Of a stretch of 47,271 nt of DNA, positions 9,951 to 18,213 are shown piece after piece. The translations under genes were made by a program, and so were the position numbers. The first letter of the stretch is position 1. Every line of letters starts with the position of its first letter. This stretch comes from Phycisphaerales bacterium (GTDB lineage: Bacteria; Planctomycetota; Phycisphaerae; UBA1845; Fen-1342): positions 1 to 47,271 of the forward strand of contig JALHJL010000047.1 in assembly GCA_022839625.1 (NCBI GenBank), read 5' to 3'. Under the pieces are notes generated by a model. The model was not told where the DNA came from and did no database searches. It worked only from the letters and a program-made list of their open reading frames with translations.

Positions 9951-11297
9951 ATGAAACAGCGACAACAGGACTTCGCGCTCGGGCTGGCGGCGATCGTGTT
10001 CGTGGCACTGTTCCTCGCCACGGTAATCTTTCTGTACCCTCGGATGCAGGCCGCGGGTCGGGAGGTCGTCATCCGCTTCCCGCACGAGGAGGGGCTGGCG
10101 CCCCTCAAGGTGGGTAGCCCGGTGATGCTGGCCGGTTCGTTCGAGGTCGGCCGGGTGCGCGACCTGCACGTGGAGCAGCTCTTTGTGCCGGGCGCCGGCG
10201 GCCCCCAGAAGCGCACGTTCTTCGTCGTCCACGCCGAGATCCGCGAAGACGTCGCCCTGTACGGCAACTGCCAGATCACGACGGACCAGCCGGCCATCGG
10301 GGGCGCGGGCTTCGTGTCCATTTTGAACGTGGGCACGCCCGACGTCCCGCTCAGCGGCCCCGTCAACGGGTTGCCGCCGCAGAGCCTCTCCGCCGCGATC
10401 TCAACTCTCTCGCGCCGGCTGCTCGGGCCGGGAGGGCTGGTCGATCGGCTCAATGACGCGGTCGATCCGGACGCCGACAAGTCCATCGTGCGCAAGGTGC
10501 TGTTGAGCCTGGACGACATCAACGCGCTGACGGGCGAGCTGCGCACGCAGATGAGCGCACAGGAACAGACCGCGCTCCTGCACAAGATTCACCGCTTGCT
10601 CGACGACCTGAACGCCACGACCGGGGCGCTGCGGGCCGAATTGGCGGCCGGCGGAGACGCGACCGTGCTGGCCAAGCTGCACAGCGCCTTGACCCACCTG
10701 GACGACGGGCTCAGCGAGGCCGCCGCCCTGGTCAAGGAGAGCCGCCCGGCGATCCGAGACACGCTCGCCAGCCTGGAACACGCGACGCGCACCATTGACC
10801 AGGAGATGCTCGCCCGACTCCAGGCGGAGCTGGATCCCGCGAACGCTGCCGGCACGCTCGGCAAACTGCACGGCGCGATGGACCGGGTGAATGCGTCGCT
10901 GGAGCACGTGCGGTCGATGGCGGCCATCGGCGAACGGACGGTGATTCTGAGTCGCCCGGCGGTCGAGAAGACTCTCGCGAACTTCCAGAACATGAGCGAG
11001 CAACTGCGGCTGGCCAGTCAGCAAGTGCTGCTCAACCCGTCCAAGCTGATCTGGGGGCCCACGCGGCAGCGCGAGGACAAGCTACTGATCTTCCGCGCCG
11101 CGAGCCACTTCGCCGAGGCGGCCAGCCAACTCGACGACGCGGCGGCGCGCCTGGCGGCGGTGCTCGAAACGCTGCCGCGCGACGGGCCGGCGACGGGGGC
11201 CGAGGCGCAAGAGATTCAATCGATCTACGACGCGGTGCGCGGTGCGTTCCAGCGTTTCGGGCGGGCCGAGGAAGTTCTTTGGGAGCAGTTGAAGTAA
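9951..11297 (+). CDS. MCE/MlaD-domain lipid transport substrate-binding protein
   Basis: A 448-residue protein with one N-terminal transmembrane helix (about 9-29: FALGLAAIVFVALFLATVIFL) followed by an MCE domain (about 37-130, with FPHEEGLAPLKVGSPVMLAG and VGRVRDLHV). A long Ala/Leu/Asp-rich helical region follows (about 150-445), containing LLNPSKLIWGPT, similar to the NPxRLLWGP segment of MlaD-like proteins. Such proteins bind phospholipid in the periplasm for Mla-type ABC transporters. No permease or ATPase gene is adjacent, so partners must lie elsewhere. There is no strong Shine-Dalgarno sequence at the ATG. The next gene starts 10 bases after its TAA, so the two are probably co-transcribed. 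Confidence 0.85.
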   Translation: MKQRQQDFALGLAAIVFVALFLATVIFLYPRMQAAGREVVIRFPHEEGLAPLKVGSPVMLAGSFEVGRVRDLHVEQLFVPGAGGPQKRTFFVVHAEIREDVALYGNCQITTDQPAIGGAGFVSILNVGTPDVPLSGPVNGLPPQSLSAAISTLSRRLLGPGGLVDRLNDAVDPDADKSIVRKVLLSLDDINALTGELRTQMSAQEQTALLHKIHRLLDDLNATTGALRAELAAGGDATVLAKLHSALTHLDDGLSEAAALVKESRPAIRDTLASLEHATRTIDQEMLARLQAELDPANAAGTLGKLHGAMDRVNASLEHVRSMAAIGERTVILSRPAVEKTLANFQNMSEQLRLASQQVLLNPSKLIWGPTRQREDKLLIFRAASHFAEAASQLDDAAARLAAVLETLPRDGPATGAEAQEIQSIYDAVRGAFQRFGRAEEVLWEQLK

Positions 11298-11307
11298 GGG
11301 AGTCCGC

Positions 11308-12438
11308 TTGACGGCTGCCGAGGTACGGTACGACGTCGTGATCGCAGGCGGTGGGCCGGCCGGCTGTGCCGCGGCGCTCGCGGCTGCGCGCCGCAATCTG
11401 GCCGCACTCCTGATCGAGCCTCAACAGTCCCCGTGCTCCCGAGGTTGCGCGGGGTGGATCGGCCCGGCAGGCATGCGGATGTGCCGTGAACTCGGAGTGG
11501 ACGCCGCAGCCGCGGGCGCCGCCGACTTCGCCGGGGTCCGGCTGTGGGGTTGGGACCTGGCCAAGCCGCTGGACGTCAAGGATTCCAAGCTCACGGGCTG
11601 GGTTGTCGAACCTTCGCGGCTTGGGGCCGCACTGCTGGCCGCTGCGCGCAGCGGGGGGGTGCAGGTGCTCCGCGGCGCCGTGGCCGGCGTGCAACTGGGT
11701 GAGGACGCGGTGCGGGTCGAGGTGGCCGCCGACGGTCGCGTGGGAACGCGCAAAGCTGCGGGAGAGCGCCTGGTGACCGGGCGGGTGCTGGTCATCGCGG
11801 ACGGCGCCGGAAGCGCCACCGCGCAGTCGGCGAACCTGCCGGCGGCCCACGGAGAGCGCGGCGCCTGCGCGCAGGTCTCGCTGGACCGGTCTGAGCCAGG
11901 GTGCGGCCTGGACGTTGTGCTGGGAGCCGGCCGGGACCTGAAGGTGGCGACGATCGCCTGGCACGGGCGGTGCGCGTTGGTGACCCTGATGACGCAGGAC
12001 AGCACGCTCCCCGCCGTAGCGCAGCTCGCGGAGTTCCTGCACGTGGCCGCCGAGAAAGGGGTACTGCCGCCCGCCAAGCGCGTCGCCCCCGTCGCGCTGC
12101 CATGCCTGGCCGGGGCGGCGCTCGAGATTGAGACGCACGTGGGCAAGCGCTGCCTCCTGGTCGGTGACGCCGGCGGGTTCGCCAGCGCTTTCAGCAACGA
12201 CGGCATCTATCCGGCGTTGCGTTCCGGGTGGCTTGCGTCCCAGACCGTGGCCGAGGCCCTCGCCGCCCCGGTATTACAGGACGAGTTGGCCGCGTTCAGT
12301 GCGACGTGGAGGACGGAGCTGGCCGACTACCTCCGCATGCCCAACACGGACCTGGGGCTGCTCCTGCCGATGGTCTTTAACAACGTCCAGATGGCCCGGC
12401 GGCTGGCGCTCGCGTTTCTGCTCGGGCAGGCGTTCTGA
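11308..12438 (+). CDS. FAD-dependent oxidoreductase (geranylgeranyl reductase-like)
   Basis: A 376-residue flavoprotein with an N-terminal FAD-binding Rossmann motif VVIAGGGPAGCAAALAAARR (about 9-28), a second motif with VIADGAGS (about 166-173), and the family-typical GDAGGFASAFSNDGIYPAL (about 290-308), as in geranylgeranyl reductase/GG-red-SF flavoproteins and FixC-like oxidoreductases. A Cys-containing segment CSRGCAGW follows the first motif. The start is a TTG with AAGGGAG five bases upstream; no closer ATG fits. The substrate cannot be told; isoprenoid or quinone-like ring reduction and halogenase-type hydroxylation are both possible in this superfamily. It follows the MCE gene closely. 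A promoter for the next operon overlaps its stop codon. Confidence 0.8.
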   Translation: MTAAEVRYDVVIAGGGPAGCAAALAAARRNLAALLIEPQQSPCSRGCAGWIGPAGMRMCRELGVDAAAAGAADFAGVRLWGWDLAKPLDVKDSKLTGWVVEPSRLGAALLAAARSGGVQVLRGAVAGVQLGEDAVRVEVAADGRVGTRKAAGERLVTGRVLVIADGAGSATAQSANLPAAHGERGACAQVSLDRSEPGCGLDVVLGAGRDLKVATIAWHGRCALVTLMTQDSTLPAVAQLAEFLHVAAEKGVLPPAKRVAPVALPCLAGAALEIETHVGKRCLLVGDAGGFASAFSNDGIYPALRSGWLASQTVAEALAAPVLQDELAAFSATWRTELADYLRMPNTDLGLLLPMVFNNVQMARRLALAFLLGQAF

Positions 12439-12463
12439 CAAGACGCAGGCGCCCGTCTATCAT
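12435..12463 (+). promoter_or_regulatory. sigma-70-like promoter of def-fmt-rsmB
   Basis: CTGACA (12435-12440) and TATCAT (12458-12463) are separated by 17 bases and lie about 70 bases before def. The -35 box overlaps the stop codon of the upstream flavoprotein gene. It is a good match to the bacterial housekeeping consensus in a very GC-rich context. Confidence 0.5.
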
Positions 12464-12532
12464 TAGTCTGGTTCCGGGGCGATCGGTCCTTCGCCTGTGC
12501 CGCACCGCCGGTAGAGACTCTGAGACGTGGCG

Positions 12533-13078
12533 ATGCTTTCGACGATGAAGCTCGATCTCAAGAAACTGCGTATCGTGCACTACCCCGACCCGCGTCTGCG
12601 CAAGGCGTCGGAGCGGATTACCGAGTTCGACGGCGAGCTGCGGGCGCTCGTGGCACGGATGCAGGAGTTGATGGAGTCCGGTAAGGGCGTCGGGCTGGCC
12701 GCGCCGCAGGTGGGCGTCAACAAGCGGCTGATCCTCATGAACGTGACCGGCCGGCCCGAGGACACGCGCGTGCTCGTCAACCCCGCGATCCACGAACCCC
12801 ACGGGTCCGCAGAGGCCGAAGAGGGCTGCCTGTCGCTGCCGGGCGTGAACGTACAAGTGCGGCGCTCCCAGAGCTGCCGCGTGACGGCCCAGGACCTGGA
12901 CGGCCGCCCGTTCGAGGAGGTGCTCGAAGACCTCCCCGCCCGAATCTGCCAACATGAGACGGACCATCTCAACGGCGTGCTCATCATTGACCGCATGGGT
13001 CCCAGCGACCGGGTCGCGACCCGGCGGACACTGAAAGCGCTCGAGGACTCCTACAAGTCACGCGGCCCTGCGCGGTAG
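12533..13078 (+). CDS. def: peptide deformylase
   Basis: A 181-residue metalloenzyme that removes the N-formyl group from nascent peptides. All three signature motifs are present: GVGLAAPQ (52-59), EEGCLSLPG with the metal-ligand Cys99, and QHETDHLNG giving the HExxH motif (His141, Glu142, His145). The length is normal. Starts at GTG 12527, ATG 12533 and ATG 12545 are all possible; 12533 has the most plausible spacing to a weak GAGA. The gene stands first in def-fmt-rsmB, a common bacterial arrangement linking N-terminal formylation, deformylation and rRNA modification. It is followed 53 bases later by fmt. Confidence 0.97.
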   Translation: MLSTMKLDLKKLRIVHYPDPRLRKASERITEFDGELRALVARMQELMESGKGVGLAAPQVGVNKRLILMNVTGRPEDTRVLVNPAIHEPHGSAEAEEGCLSLPGVNVQVRRSQSCRVTAQDLDGRPFEEVLEDLPARICQHETDHLNGVLIIDRMGPSDRVATRRTLKALEDSYKSRGPAR

Positions 13079-13130
13079 TATCTGCGGTGGTGCGCGTGCG
13101 GGCGGGGCGCATCCGGAGCGAGGGCCGCGC

Positions 13131-14078
13131 ATGCGCGTCGTCTTCCTGGGAACCGCCGAGTTCGGCGTACCGGCCCTGCATGCCCTCGTGCGTGCCGGCC
13201 ATCCGGTCGTCGCGGCCATCAGCCAGCCCGACCGGCCGGCGGGGCGCGGGCGCAGCGTTCGCCCGACGCCGATCCATGCGGCGGCGGTTGAGTTGGGACT
13301 GCGCCACATCCAGACCGACGACGTAAACACGTTGGACCTGATGGACGCGCTCGGGCAGGCCGAGATCGGCGTCGTAGCCGCCTTCGGGCAGAAGATCGGC
13401 AGCGGGGTCCTGGCCGCACTGCCTCGCGGCTGCGTCAACCTCCACGGCTCGCTCCTCCCCAAGTACCGAGGTGCCGCGCCGATTCAATGGGCGGTGATCA
13501 ACGGCGACGAAACGACGGGCGTTACCGTGTTTCAACTGAACGAGCGCTGGGATGCCGGCCCCATCTGGAGTCAGCGCGAGACCGAGATTCGGGAGACCGA
13601 GACGGCCGACGAGCTGCACGACCGCCTCGCGGAACTCGCCGCCGCGCTGATTGTGGACACGTTGCGCGACATCGAATCCGGGACCGTTCGTCCACGGGCG
13701 CAAGACCCGGCGCTGGCCAGTCGCGCGCCGAAGCTCTCCAAGGCGGATGGCACGGTGGACTGGTCGCAGGCCGCGCGCCGTGTCGCGCGGCGCATCCACG
13801 GGCTGTGGTCCTGGCCGGCGGCGGCGTGTCTCTTTGCCTCGCGCAGCGGCAAACAGGAGCGCGTGCTGCTGGTTCGTGCGGAGGTCGCCGACGAGGTCGG
13901 TGCGCCCACGCCGGACCGGCCGCCCGGGGCGTTCTGCACCGATCTCACGTTGCAGACCGGCGCGGGCCGCGTGCGGCTCCTGGAGGTCCAGCCGGCGGGC
14001 GGTAAGCGTATGGCGTTTGCAGACTTCGCCAACGGCCGCCGCATCGCCCCACCCGACCGGCTCTTGCCAGCGCAGTAG
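13131..14078 (+). CDS. fmt: methionyl-tRNA formyltransferase
   Basis: A 315-residue cytosolic enzyme that formylates initiator Met-tRNA using 10-formyl-tetrahydrofolate. The N-terminal domain starts MRVVFLGTAEFGVPAL. The catalytic triad is visible as Asn103 and His105 in VNLHGSLLPKYRGAAPIQW and Asp141 in ERWDAGPI, corresponding to Asn106/His108/Asp144 of the E. coli enzyme. The C-terminal OB-fold region contains IHGLWSWPAAA. A GAGG-like site precedes the ATG. The TAG stop codon lies inside the first unit of the 38-bp repeat array, so the array begins exactly at the 3' end of this gene and may have contributed the last residues (AQ-stop). Confidence 0.97.
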   Translation: MRVVFLGTAEFGVPALHALVRAGHPVVAAISQPDRPAGRGRSVRPTPIHAAAVELGLRHIQTDDVNTLDLMDALGQAEIGVVAAFGQKIGSGVLAALPRGCVNLHGSLLPKYRGAAPIQWAVINGDETTGVTVFQLNERWDAGPIWSQRETEIRETETADELHDRLAELAAALIVDTLRDIESGTVRPRAQDPALASRAPKLSKADGTVDWSQAARRVARRIHGLWSWPAAACLFASRSGKQERVLLVRAEVADEVGAPTPDRPPGAFCTDLTLQTGAGRVRLLEVQPAGGKRMAFADFANGRRIAPPDRLLPAQ

Positions 14079-14329
14079 TGCAAAGCTCCAGCTTTGCGCG
14101 GACCGCGGAACAGTAGCGCAAAGCTCCAGCTTTGCGCGGACCGCGGAACAGTAGCGCAAAGCTCCAGCTTTGCCCGGATCGCCGAGCAGTAGTGCAAAGC
14201 TCCAGCTTTGCGCGGACCGCGGAACAGTAGCGCAAAGCTCCAGCTTTGCGCGGACCGCGGAACAGTAGTGCAAAGCTCCAGCTTTGCGCGGACCGCGGAA
14301 CAGTAGCGCAAAGCTCCAGCTTTGCGCGG
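14073..14329 (+). repeat. seven-copy 38-bp tandem repeat of perfect palindromes
   Basis: Units start with CAGTAG at 14073, 14111, 14149, 14187, 14225, 14263 and 14301, an exact 38-base period; the last unit is truncated at about 29 bases. Every unit contains the palindrome GCAAAGCTCCAGCTTTGC (8-bp arms, 2-base centre; 9-bp arms in the units reading CGCAAAG...CTTTGCG), followed in most by GCGGACCGCGGAA. Units differ at one position (CAGTAGTG or CAGTAGCG) in the order T, C, C, T, C, T, C. Unit 3 has a diverged 3' end with CCCGGATCGCCGAG. The array fills the whole fmt-rsmB gap, supplying the fmt stop codon and ending just before the rsmB start. There are no unique spacers, so it is not a CRISPR. 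In RNA it would form up to seven hairpins. Confidence 0.97.
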
Positions 14330-14338
14330 GTGGCGGAC

Positions 14339-15868
14339 ATGGACGCCGTATTTTCCGACATGCCCGGTCACGTGGACGGACGCACCGCCGCGGTGCTCGC
14401 GGTGGCGGATGCGCTCACCGGCCGCCGCTTCGCACACGACGCGCTGGCGGAATGGCGCGCCGCGTGCGACCTGGACAGTCGGGAAGCTTCTCTGGCAACC
14501 GAAGTGAGCCAGGGCACGCTGCGGCGGCTGGTCACGATCGAGCACGTCCTGGCCGCTTTGGCGCAGATCGACAGACGGCGTACGTCGGACCGCCTGCGCG
14601 CCATCCTGTACACCGCCGTCTATCAGGTCATCTGGCTGGACCGCATCCCCGTCTTTGCGGCGGTGGATGAGGCGGTTGAGCTGGCTCGCCGGCTCGCGGG
14701 CGGGGCTCCCCCGCGCATGGTCAACGCCGTGCTGCGTCGTGTCACGCGGGCCGTCGCCGAGCGGCGGGTACCCTGGCGACGGCTCGATCCGACCCAGGTC
14801 CGCGTGAATTGGGACCAAGCCTGCCGCTTCAACGTTGCAGTATTGCCCGAGGTGCCGAGCTCCGGCGTCGCTGAGACCGCGGAGCCGGAGGCCGTTGGCA
14901 TCGCGTCCCATCTCGCCGCGGCCACGGGCGAGCGGCTCCCGCGTTATGTCGATCTGGTAGCGCGCTTCGGCGCGGAGCCGGCCGAGGCGGCGGCGTGGGC
15001 CTCGTCGGCGACCCCGGCGGTGGTCCTCCAGGCAAACGCGCTGCGCCTCTCGCCGGCGGAATTCGAGCGCCGGTTGCGCGAGCAGTTCGGAGAGGCCGTG
15101 TCATTCTCGGGCGGCGCGGCGTTCCTGCCGGCAGCGGTGCCGGCCGTGGATTCCCTCGCGCTTCGCGAAGGGCTGGTCTTCGTGCAGGACAGTACGGCTA
15201 ACGCGGCAGCCCGGGCCGTCGGGGCACGGCCCGGCGAGCGCGTGCTCGACCTCTGTGCCGCGCCGGGCGGCAAGTCGCTGGTGCTGGCGCTGGACATGGA
15301 AGACCGCGGCGAGGTTGTGGCCTGCGACACGGCCCCGGAGCGGTTGGCGCGGGTGCGGGCGAACGTGCAGCGGCTGGGGCTTACCTGTGTGCGGACACAG
15401 CTCCTCGACCCGAGTGCGACCGGCGCCGAAGCGTCCGCCGCGGCAGGCAGCTCGGCCCTCGCCGCGACGACCTCCAGCGAATCCTCGGCCTGTGGTCCGC
15501 GGTGGGACGGTACCTTCGATGCCGCGCTGGTCGATGTGCCCTGCTCGAACACCGGCGTGATCGCGCGGCGGCCCGAGGCGCGGCTGGGGCTCACCGCGCG
15601 CAAGCTTGAGTCGCTCGTCACGCTCCAGGGCCAGTTGCTGCGGCAAGCCGCCGGGTTTGTCCGCCCCGGCGGCCGGCTGGTGTACAGCACGTGCAGCATC
15701 GAGCCGGCGGAGAATGAACAGATCGTGGCGGGTTTCCTCAGCGAGAATCGCGGCTGGCGGCTCGACGTGCAGGAGACCACGCTGCCCGCGTGGGGCCCGC
15801 GGCCGGCGGATTGGCGCGACGGCGGCTACTTCGCACGGCTGATGTGTTCGGCAGGTGGGCCTCCGTAA
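14339..15868 (+). CDS. rsmB: 16S rRNA (cytosine-967-C5)-methyltransferase
   Basis: A 509-residue SAM-dependent rRNA methyltransferase. The N-terminal NusB-like domain (about 10-140) includes RLRAILYTAVYQVIWLDRIP. The catalytic domain has motif I VLDLCAAPGGKS (about 302-313), the PCSNTG cysteine (Cys402) and the STCSIEP cysteine (Cys452), matching the two-cysteine mechanism of RsmB. A Ser/Ala-rich insertion of about 25 residues (about 362-390) sits before the DVPC motif and is unusual. ATG 14339 and GTG 14330 are both possible; the frame runs upstream into the repeat array, but repeat-encoded residues should not be part of the protein. No strong ribosome site is seen. It is the last gene of def-fmt-rsmB. 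Confidence 0.93.
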   Translation: MDAVFSDMPGHVDGRTAAVLAVADALTGRRFAHDALAEWRAACDLDSREASLATEVSQGTLRRLVTIEHVLAALAQIDRRRTSDRLRAILYTAVYQVIWLDRIPVFAAVDEAVELARRLAGGAPPRMVNAVLRRVTRAVAERRVPWRRLDPTQVRVNWDQACRFNVAVLPEVPSSGVAETAEPEAVGIASHLAAATGERLPRYVDLVARFGAEPAEAAAWASSATPAVVLQANALRLSPAEFERRLREQFGEAVSFSGGAAFLPAAVPAVDSLALREGLVFVQDSTANAAARAVGARPGERVLDLCAAPGGKSLVLALDMEDRGEVVACDTAPERLARVRANVQRLGLTCVRTQLLDPSATGAEASAAAGSSALAATTSSESSACGPRWDGTFDAALVDVPCSNTGVIARRPEARLGLTARKLESLVTLQGQLLRQAAGFVRPGGRLVYSTCSIEPAENEQIVAGFLSENRGWRLDVQETTLPAWGPRPADWRDGGYFARLMCSAGGPP

Positions 15869-16001
15869 GCGTTCCCGAGAAGAATCTCCTTGACGCAAGA
15901 CCGGGGGGGGGGAGGGCTCGCACGTGGCCGACTATTATGGTCGGGTTGGCCGTCGCTCGTGTGGCCTGCGAAAGGAGGAACAAGACGTACGAGGAAGACA
16001 A

Positions 16002-16376
16002 GTGAGAGCCCTCAGTCTGGCGACGTTGCTGACGGTGGTCGCGCTACCTCTGGGCGCGACCCGTGGACAGGCGTGGTACTGCTACTCGCTGTTGCCAACC
16101 TGGGAGTACTGCGGATCCTGCCCAGGGTATCAGTTCTGCGCGTGCAGCTACTCCGGACACCCATGCGTCAATGAGATCATCTGCAACAAGCGACAGAACG
16201 TCACTCTGGGTTTCATCCTCTACACGACGAATCGGACGTTTTGCTATCTGGTGCGCGGCTGTGCGTCGCAGTACGGCGGGCTGTGTGACCCTGTCTGGAA
16301 CCCGTGTGTGAAGGACGACGCGTTGGGAACGGTCGGCGCCTTCGACGTGTACGTGTACACGGGCACGTGCCTCTAG
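16002..16376 (+). CDS. small secreted cysteine-rich protein
   Basis: A 124-residue protein of unknown function. The GTG start has GAGGAAG four to five bases upstream, which decides the start; the frame is open from 15924, but that start would bury the signal peptide. The signal peptide is VRALSLATLLTVVALPLGATRGQA. The mature part has 12 cysteines in about 100 residues, in pairs such as CGSC, CAC and SQYGGLC, with aromatic residues between, suggesting a disulfide-stabilised extracytoplasmic domain. An even cysteine count fits six disulfides, which is inference. There is no CxxCH, so it is not a c-type cytochrome. A second purine-rich AAAGGAGGAA lies 20 bases further upstream. Confidence 0.7.
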   Translation: MRALSLATLLTVVALPLGATRGQAWYCYSLLPTWEYCGSCPGYQFCACSYSGHPCVNEIICNKRQNVTLGFILYTTNRTFCYLVRGCASQYGGLCDPVWNPCVKDDALGTVGAFDVYVYTGTCL

Positions 16377-16447
16377 TGATGACGTCGAGCGCACGGCGCC
16401 TCGGTAGACTATTGCGCGCAGTGGGGCCGTCGCACGAAACTTGTGTT

Positions 16448-16453
16448 GGAGGT
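16448..16453 (+). promoter_or_regulatory. Shine-Dalgarno site fixing the start of the next gene
   Basis: GGAGGT, four bases before ATG 16458, supports this start over the in-frame TTG at 16443. Confidence 0.7.
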
Positions 16454-16457
16454 CGAC

Positions 16458-17912
16458 ATGCCGCACTGGTTTCTGCTGCTATCAGTACTTTGCGCTGGAA
16501 GCATGGGGCCGTTTGCTGCCGCGCGGGGCGAGTCGGAGAAACCAGCCGTCTTGCAGGCGGCAGAGGAGGCCCGCAGCTCCGCGTGGCTTCGGACGGCGCA
16601 CATTGAGTTCAAAGAGGAGCGCACCGTACCCGAAGGCGGCGAGGGCCCGCCTGCGCCCGTGCGCGTGCGATATTACACATGGAAGTGCGCCGCGGACTCA
16701 CACATTACCATCGACCACGGCGACGAAGACGGTGTCGTGATGCGCGATGCCGATGGCCGACCACGGAACGATTTGACCTTCCACGGTGCGCTACACACCC
16801 TGGTCACGGGTGATGATCTATGGAGGCATGTGGAGGACGCGCCGGTTGCCGACGTGTTCGGCGCGACCCGAACAGGCTTCTTTCGGCTGCATGACCTGCG
16901 CCGGGTTGGTCTCGATCCGGTGGCGCCCGGACACGATCTTGAGGCCGAGGGCCAGCAGGCGGGTCGGCCGCCGCTTGAGTACGAAACCCGGAGAGAAGGA
17001 GACTTGGAGGTCGTCAGTGCATCAGACGGCGTCGGCAAATGCGAATGGTGGATCGATTCGCAGAAGGACTGGAGTGTCGTGCGCACGACCGTCTGGCTCC
17101 AAGGCAAGCTGATTGGCGAAACGCGCTTCACGGTGGCCCAACTCGATGGGGTGTGGTTTCCCCAGAAGGTCGAGGTATTCCGCCTGGCCGCCGGCGACCT
17201 GGTGCCCTCGACCATCAGCACGATAGTATCCGCCGAGTTCAACCGCCCCCATCATCCGCAGGAGCTGACGCCAAGCGAGATCGGTGTTGAAGCCGGGGCA
17301 ACGGTCCGCTACCACGACCGCGAAGATGCCTCCTCAATGGTTTGGGACGGCAAGCGTCCGGTATCGCCGGAGGAGTTCACGGAGCGCGTCGAAAGCGGGG
17401 AGTTGGAGTGGGGACCCACTATTGCGCGGGAGCGCGAGCGGGTCAAGGCGGCCCGCGCCAAGAGCGAGGCCAGCGCGACACAGGCCGCGGCGTTTCAGGC
17501 GCCCCTTGACGCGCGCGTGTTCGAGGCCCAGTGGGAAGCCTATACGCGGCGGTTCATCATTCGCTATGGCTTGGACGACGAGCAAGCGCGCAAAGCTTGG
17601 AGCGTCTGCCGGGAATGCCAGGAGAAGGGCCGTGAGCACATCGCCCGACGGCGCCACGACATCGACGAGTGGCAGAAGGCGATGGACAGTGCCGCACTGA
17701 CCGCTGGCGAGGAGCGAGAAAGGCGGCTGGTCGACGTGCAGGAGCGCCGCAAGAAGCTGATGGCGCCGGTGGACCGGATCTTCGAAGAGCGGCTCAAGCC
17801 CGGTCTGGAGCGGCTCCCGACGGCGCGCCAACGCGAAGCAGCCGAAGTGCGCTCCGGCACTGACCGGGAGGCGGGTGGACCGCAAGTTCCTCCTCGCCAC
17901 AGCGAACGGTAG
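16458..17912 (+). CDS. secreted protein of unknown function with helical C-terminus
   Basis: A 484-residue exported protein. The signal peptide is PHWFLLLSVLCAGSMGPFAAARG. The middle part (about 35-290) alternates charged and aromatic strands, for example RTAHIEFKEERT, FFRLHDLRRVGLDPVAPG and GVWFPQKVEVFRL. This pattern resembles the beta-rich outer-membrane-lipoprotein carrier-like domains found in many planctomycete secreted proteins, but the similarity is weak. The C-terminal part (about 300-470) is strongly charged and helical, probably coiled coil, with one CxxC motif (SVCRECQEKG). The strong Shine-Dalgarno site at 16448 fixes the start. A TlpA-like thioredoxin follows about 300 bases downstream. 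No function is assigned. Confidence 0.75.
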   Translation: MPHWFLLLSVLCAGSMGPFAAARGESEKPAVLQAAEEARSSAWLRTAHIEFKEERTVPEGGEGPPAPVRVRYYTWKCAADSHITIDHGDEDGVVMRDADGRPRNDLTFHGALHTLVTGDDLWRHVEDAPVADVFGATRTGFFRLHDLRRVGLDPVAPGHDLEAEGQQAGRPPLEYETRREGDLEVVSASDGVGKCEWWIDSQKDWSVVRTTVWLQGKLIGETRFTVAQLDGVWFPQKVEVFRLAAGDLVPSTISTIVSAEFNRPHHPQELTPSEIGVEAGATVRYHDREDASSMVWDGKRPVSPEEFTERVESGELEWGPTIARERERVKAARAKSEASATQAAAFQAPLDARVFEAQWEAYTRRFIIRYGLDDEQARKAWSVCRECQEKGREHIARRRHDIDEWQKAMDSAALTAGEERERRLVDVQERRKKLMAPVDRIFEERLKPGLERLPTARQREAAEVRSGTDREAGGPQVPPRHSER

Positions 17913-18213
17913 AACGCAGGGGGCACGCAGGGCTCTGCATTCCAGGCGTACAGCGGGGTCGGTGCGCTGCGTTGCGCGCCGGGCGTCGGACACGCGCTGT
18001 AACCCTGGCGTCCTCTGGCTCGCCGACAGTATGCTGGTGTCAGCAGGGCACGGCCGGCGAGCAACCCGGCGAACCTCCGGTTCCGCTCGCCAACAAGAGC
18101 GCCCCTGCGGCGCGAGGCCCGGAGAAGCGAGCGTGGCAGCGCAGACTTCCAACGTGCGGGACGTCTCGACGGTCTGCGGACTGCGCCCCGGGCGCAACGC
18201 AGGGACGGGCCGG
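17913..18213 (+). other. intergenic stretch, no gene recognised
   Basis: About 300 bases between two plus-strand genes. The frame of the downstream TlpA gene stays open from 17875, but the residues are Arg/Gly-rich and do not resemble protein. A TATGCT at 18030 could be a -10 box without a convincing -35. Confidence 0.4.

Noticed and set aside
14073..14329. CRISPR array
   Set aside because: Repeats are directly adjacent with no unique spacers and the unit is itself palindromic across most of its length; no cas genes are nearby.
13984..14361. Long open frames reading through the 38-bp array on both strands
   Set aside because: The residues are periodic translations of the repeat and differ from the conserved ends of fmt and rsmB.
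15890..15938. Promoter for the cysteine-rich protein (TTGACG and TATTAT)
   Set aside because: The boxes are 37 bases apart, far from the 16-18 needed, and no closer -35 is seen.
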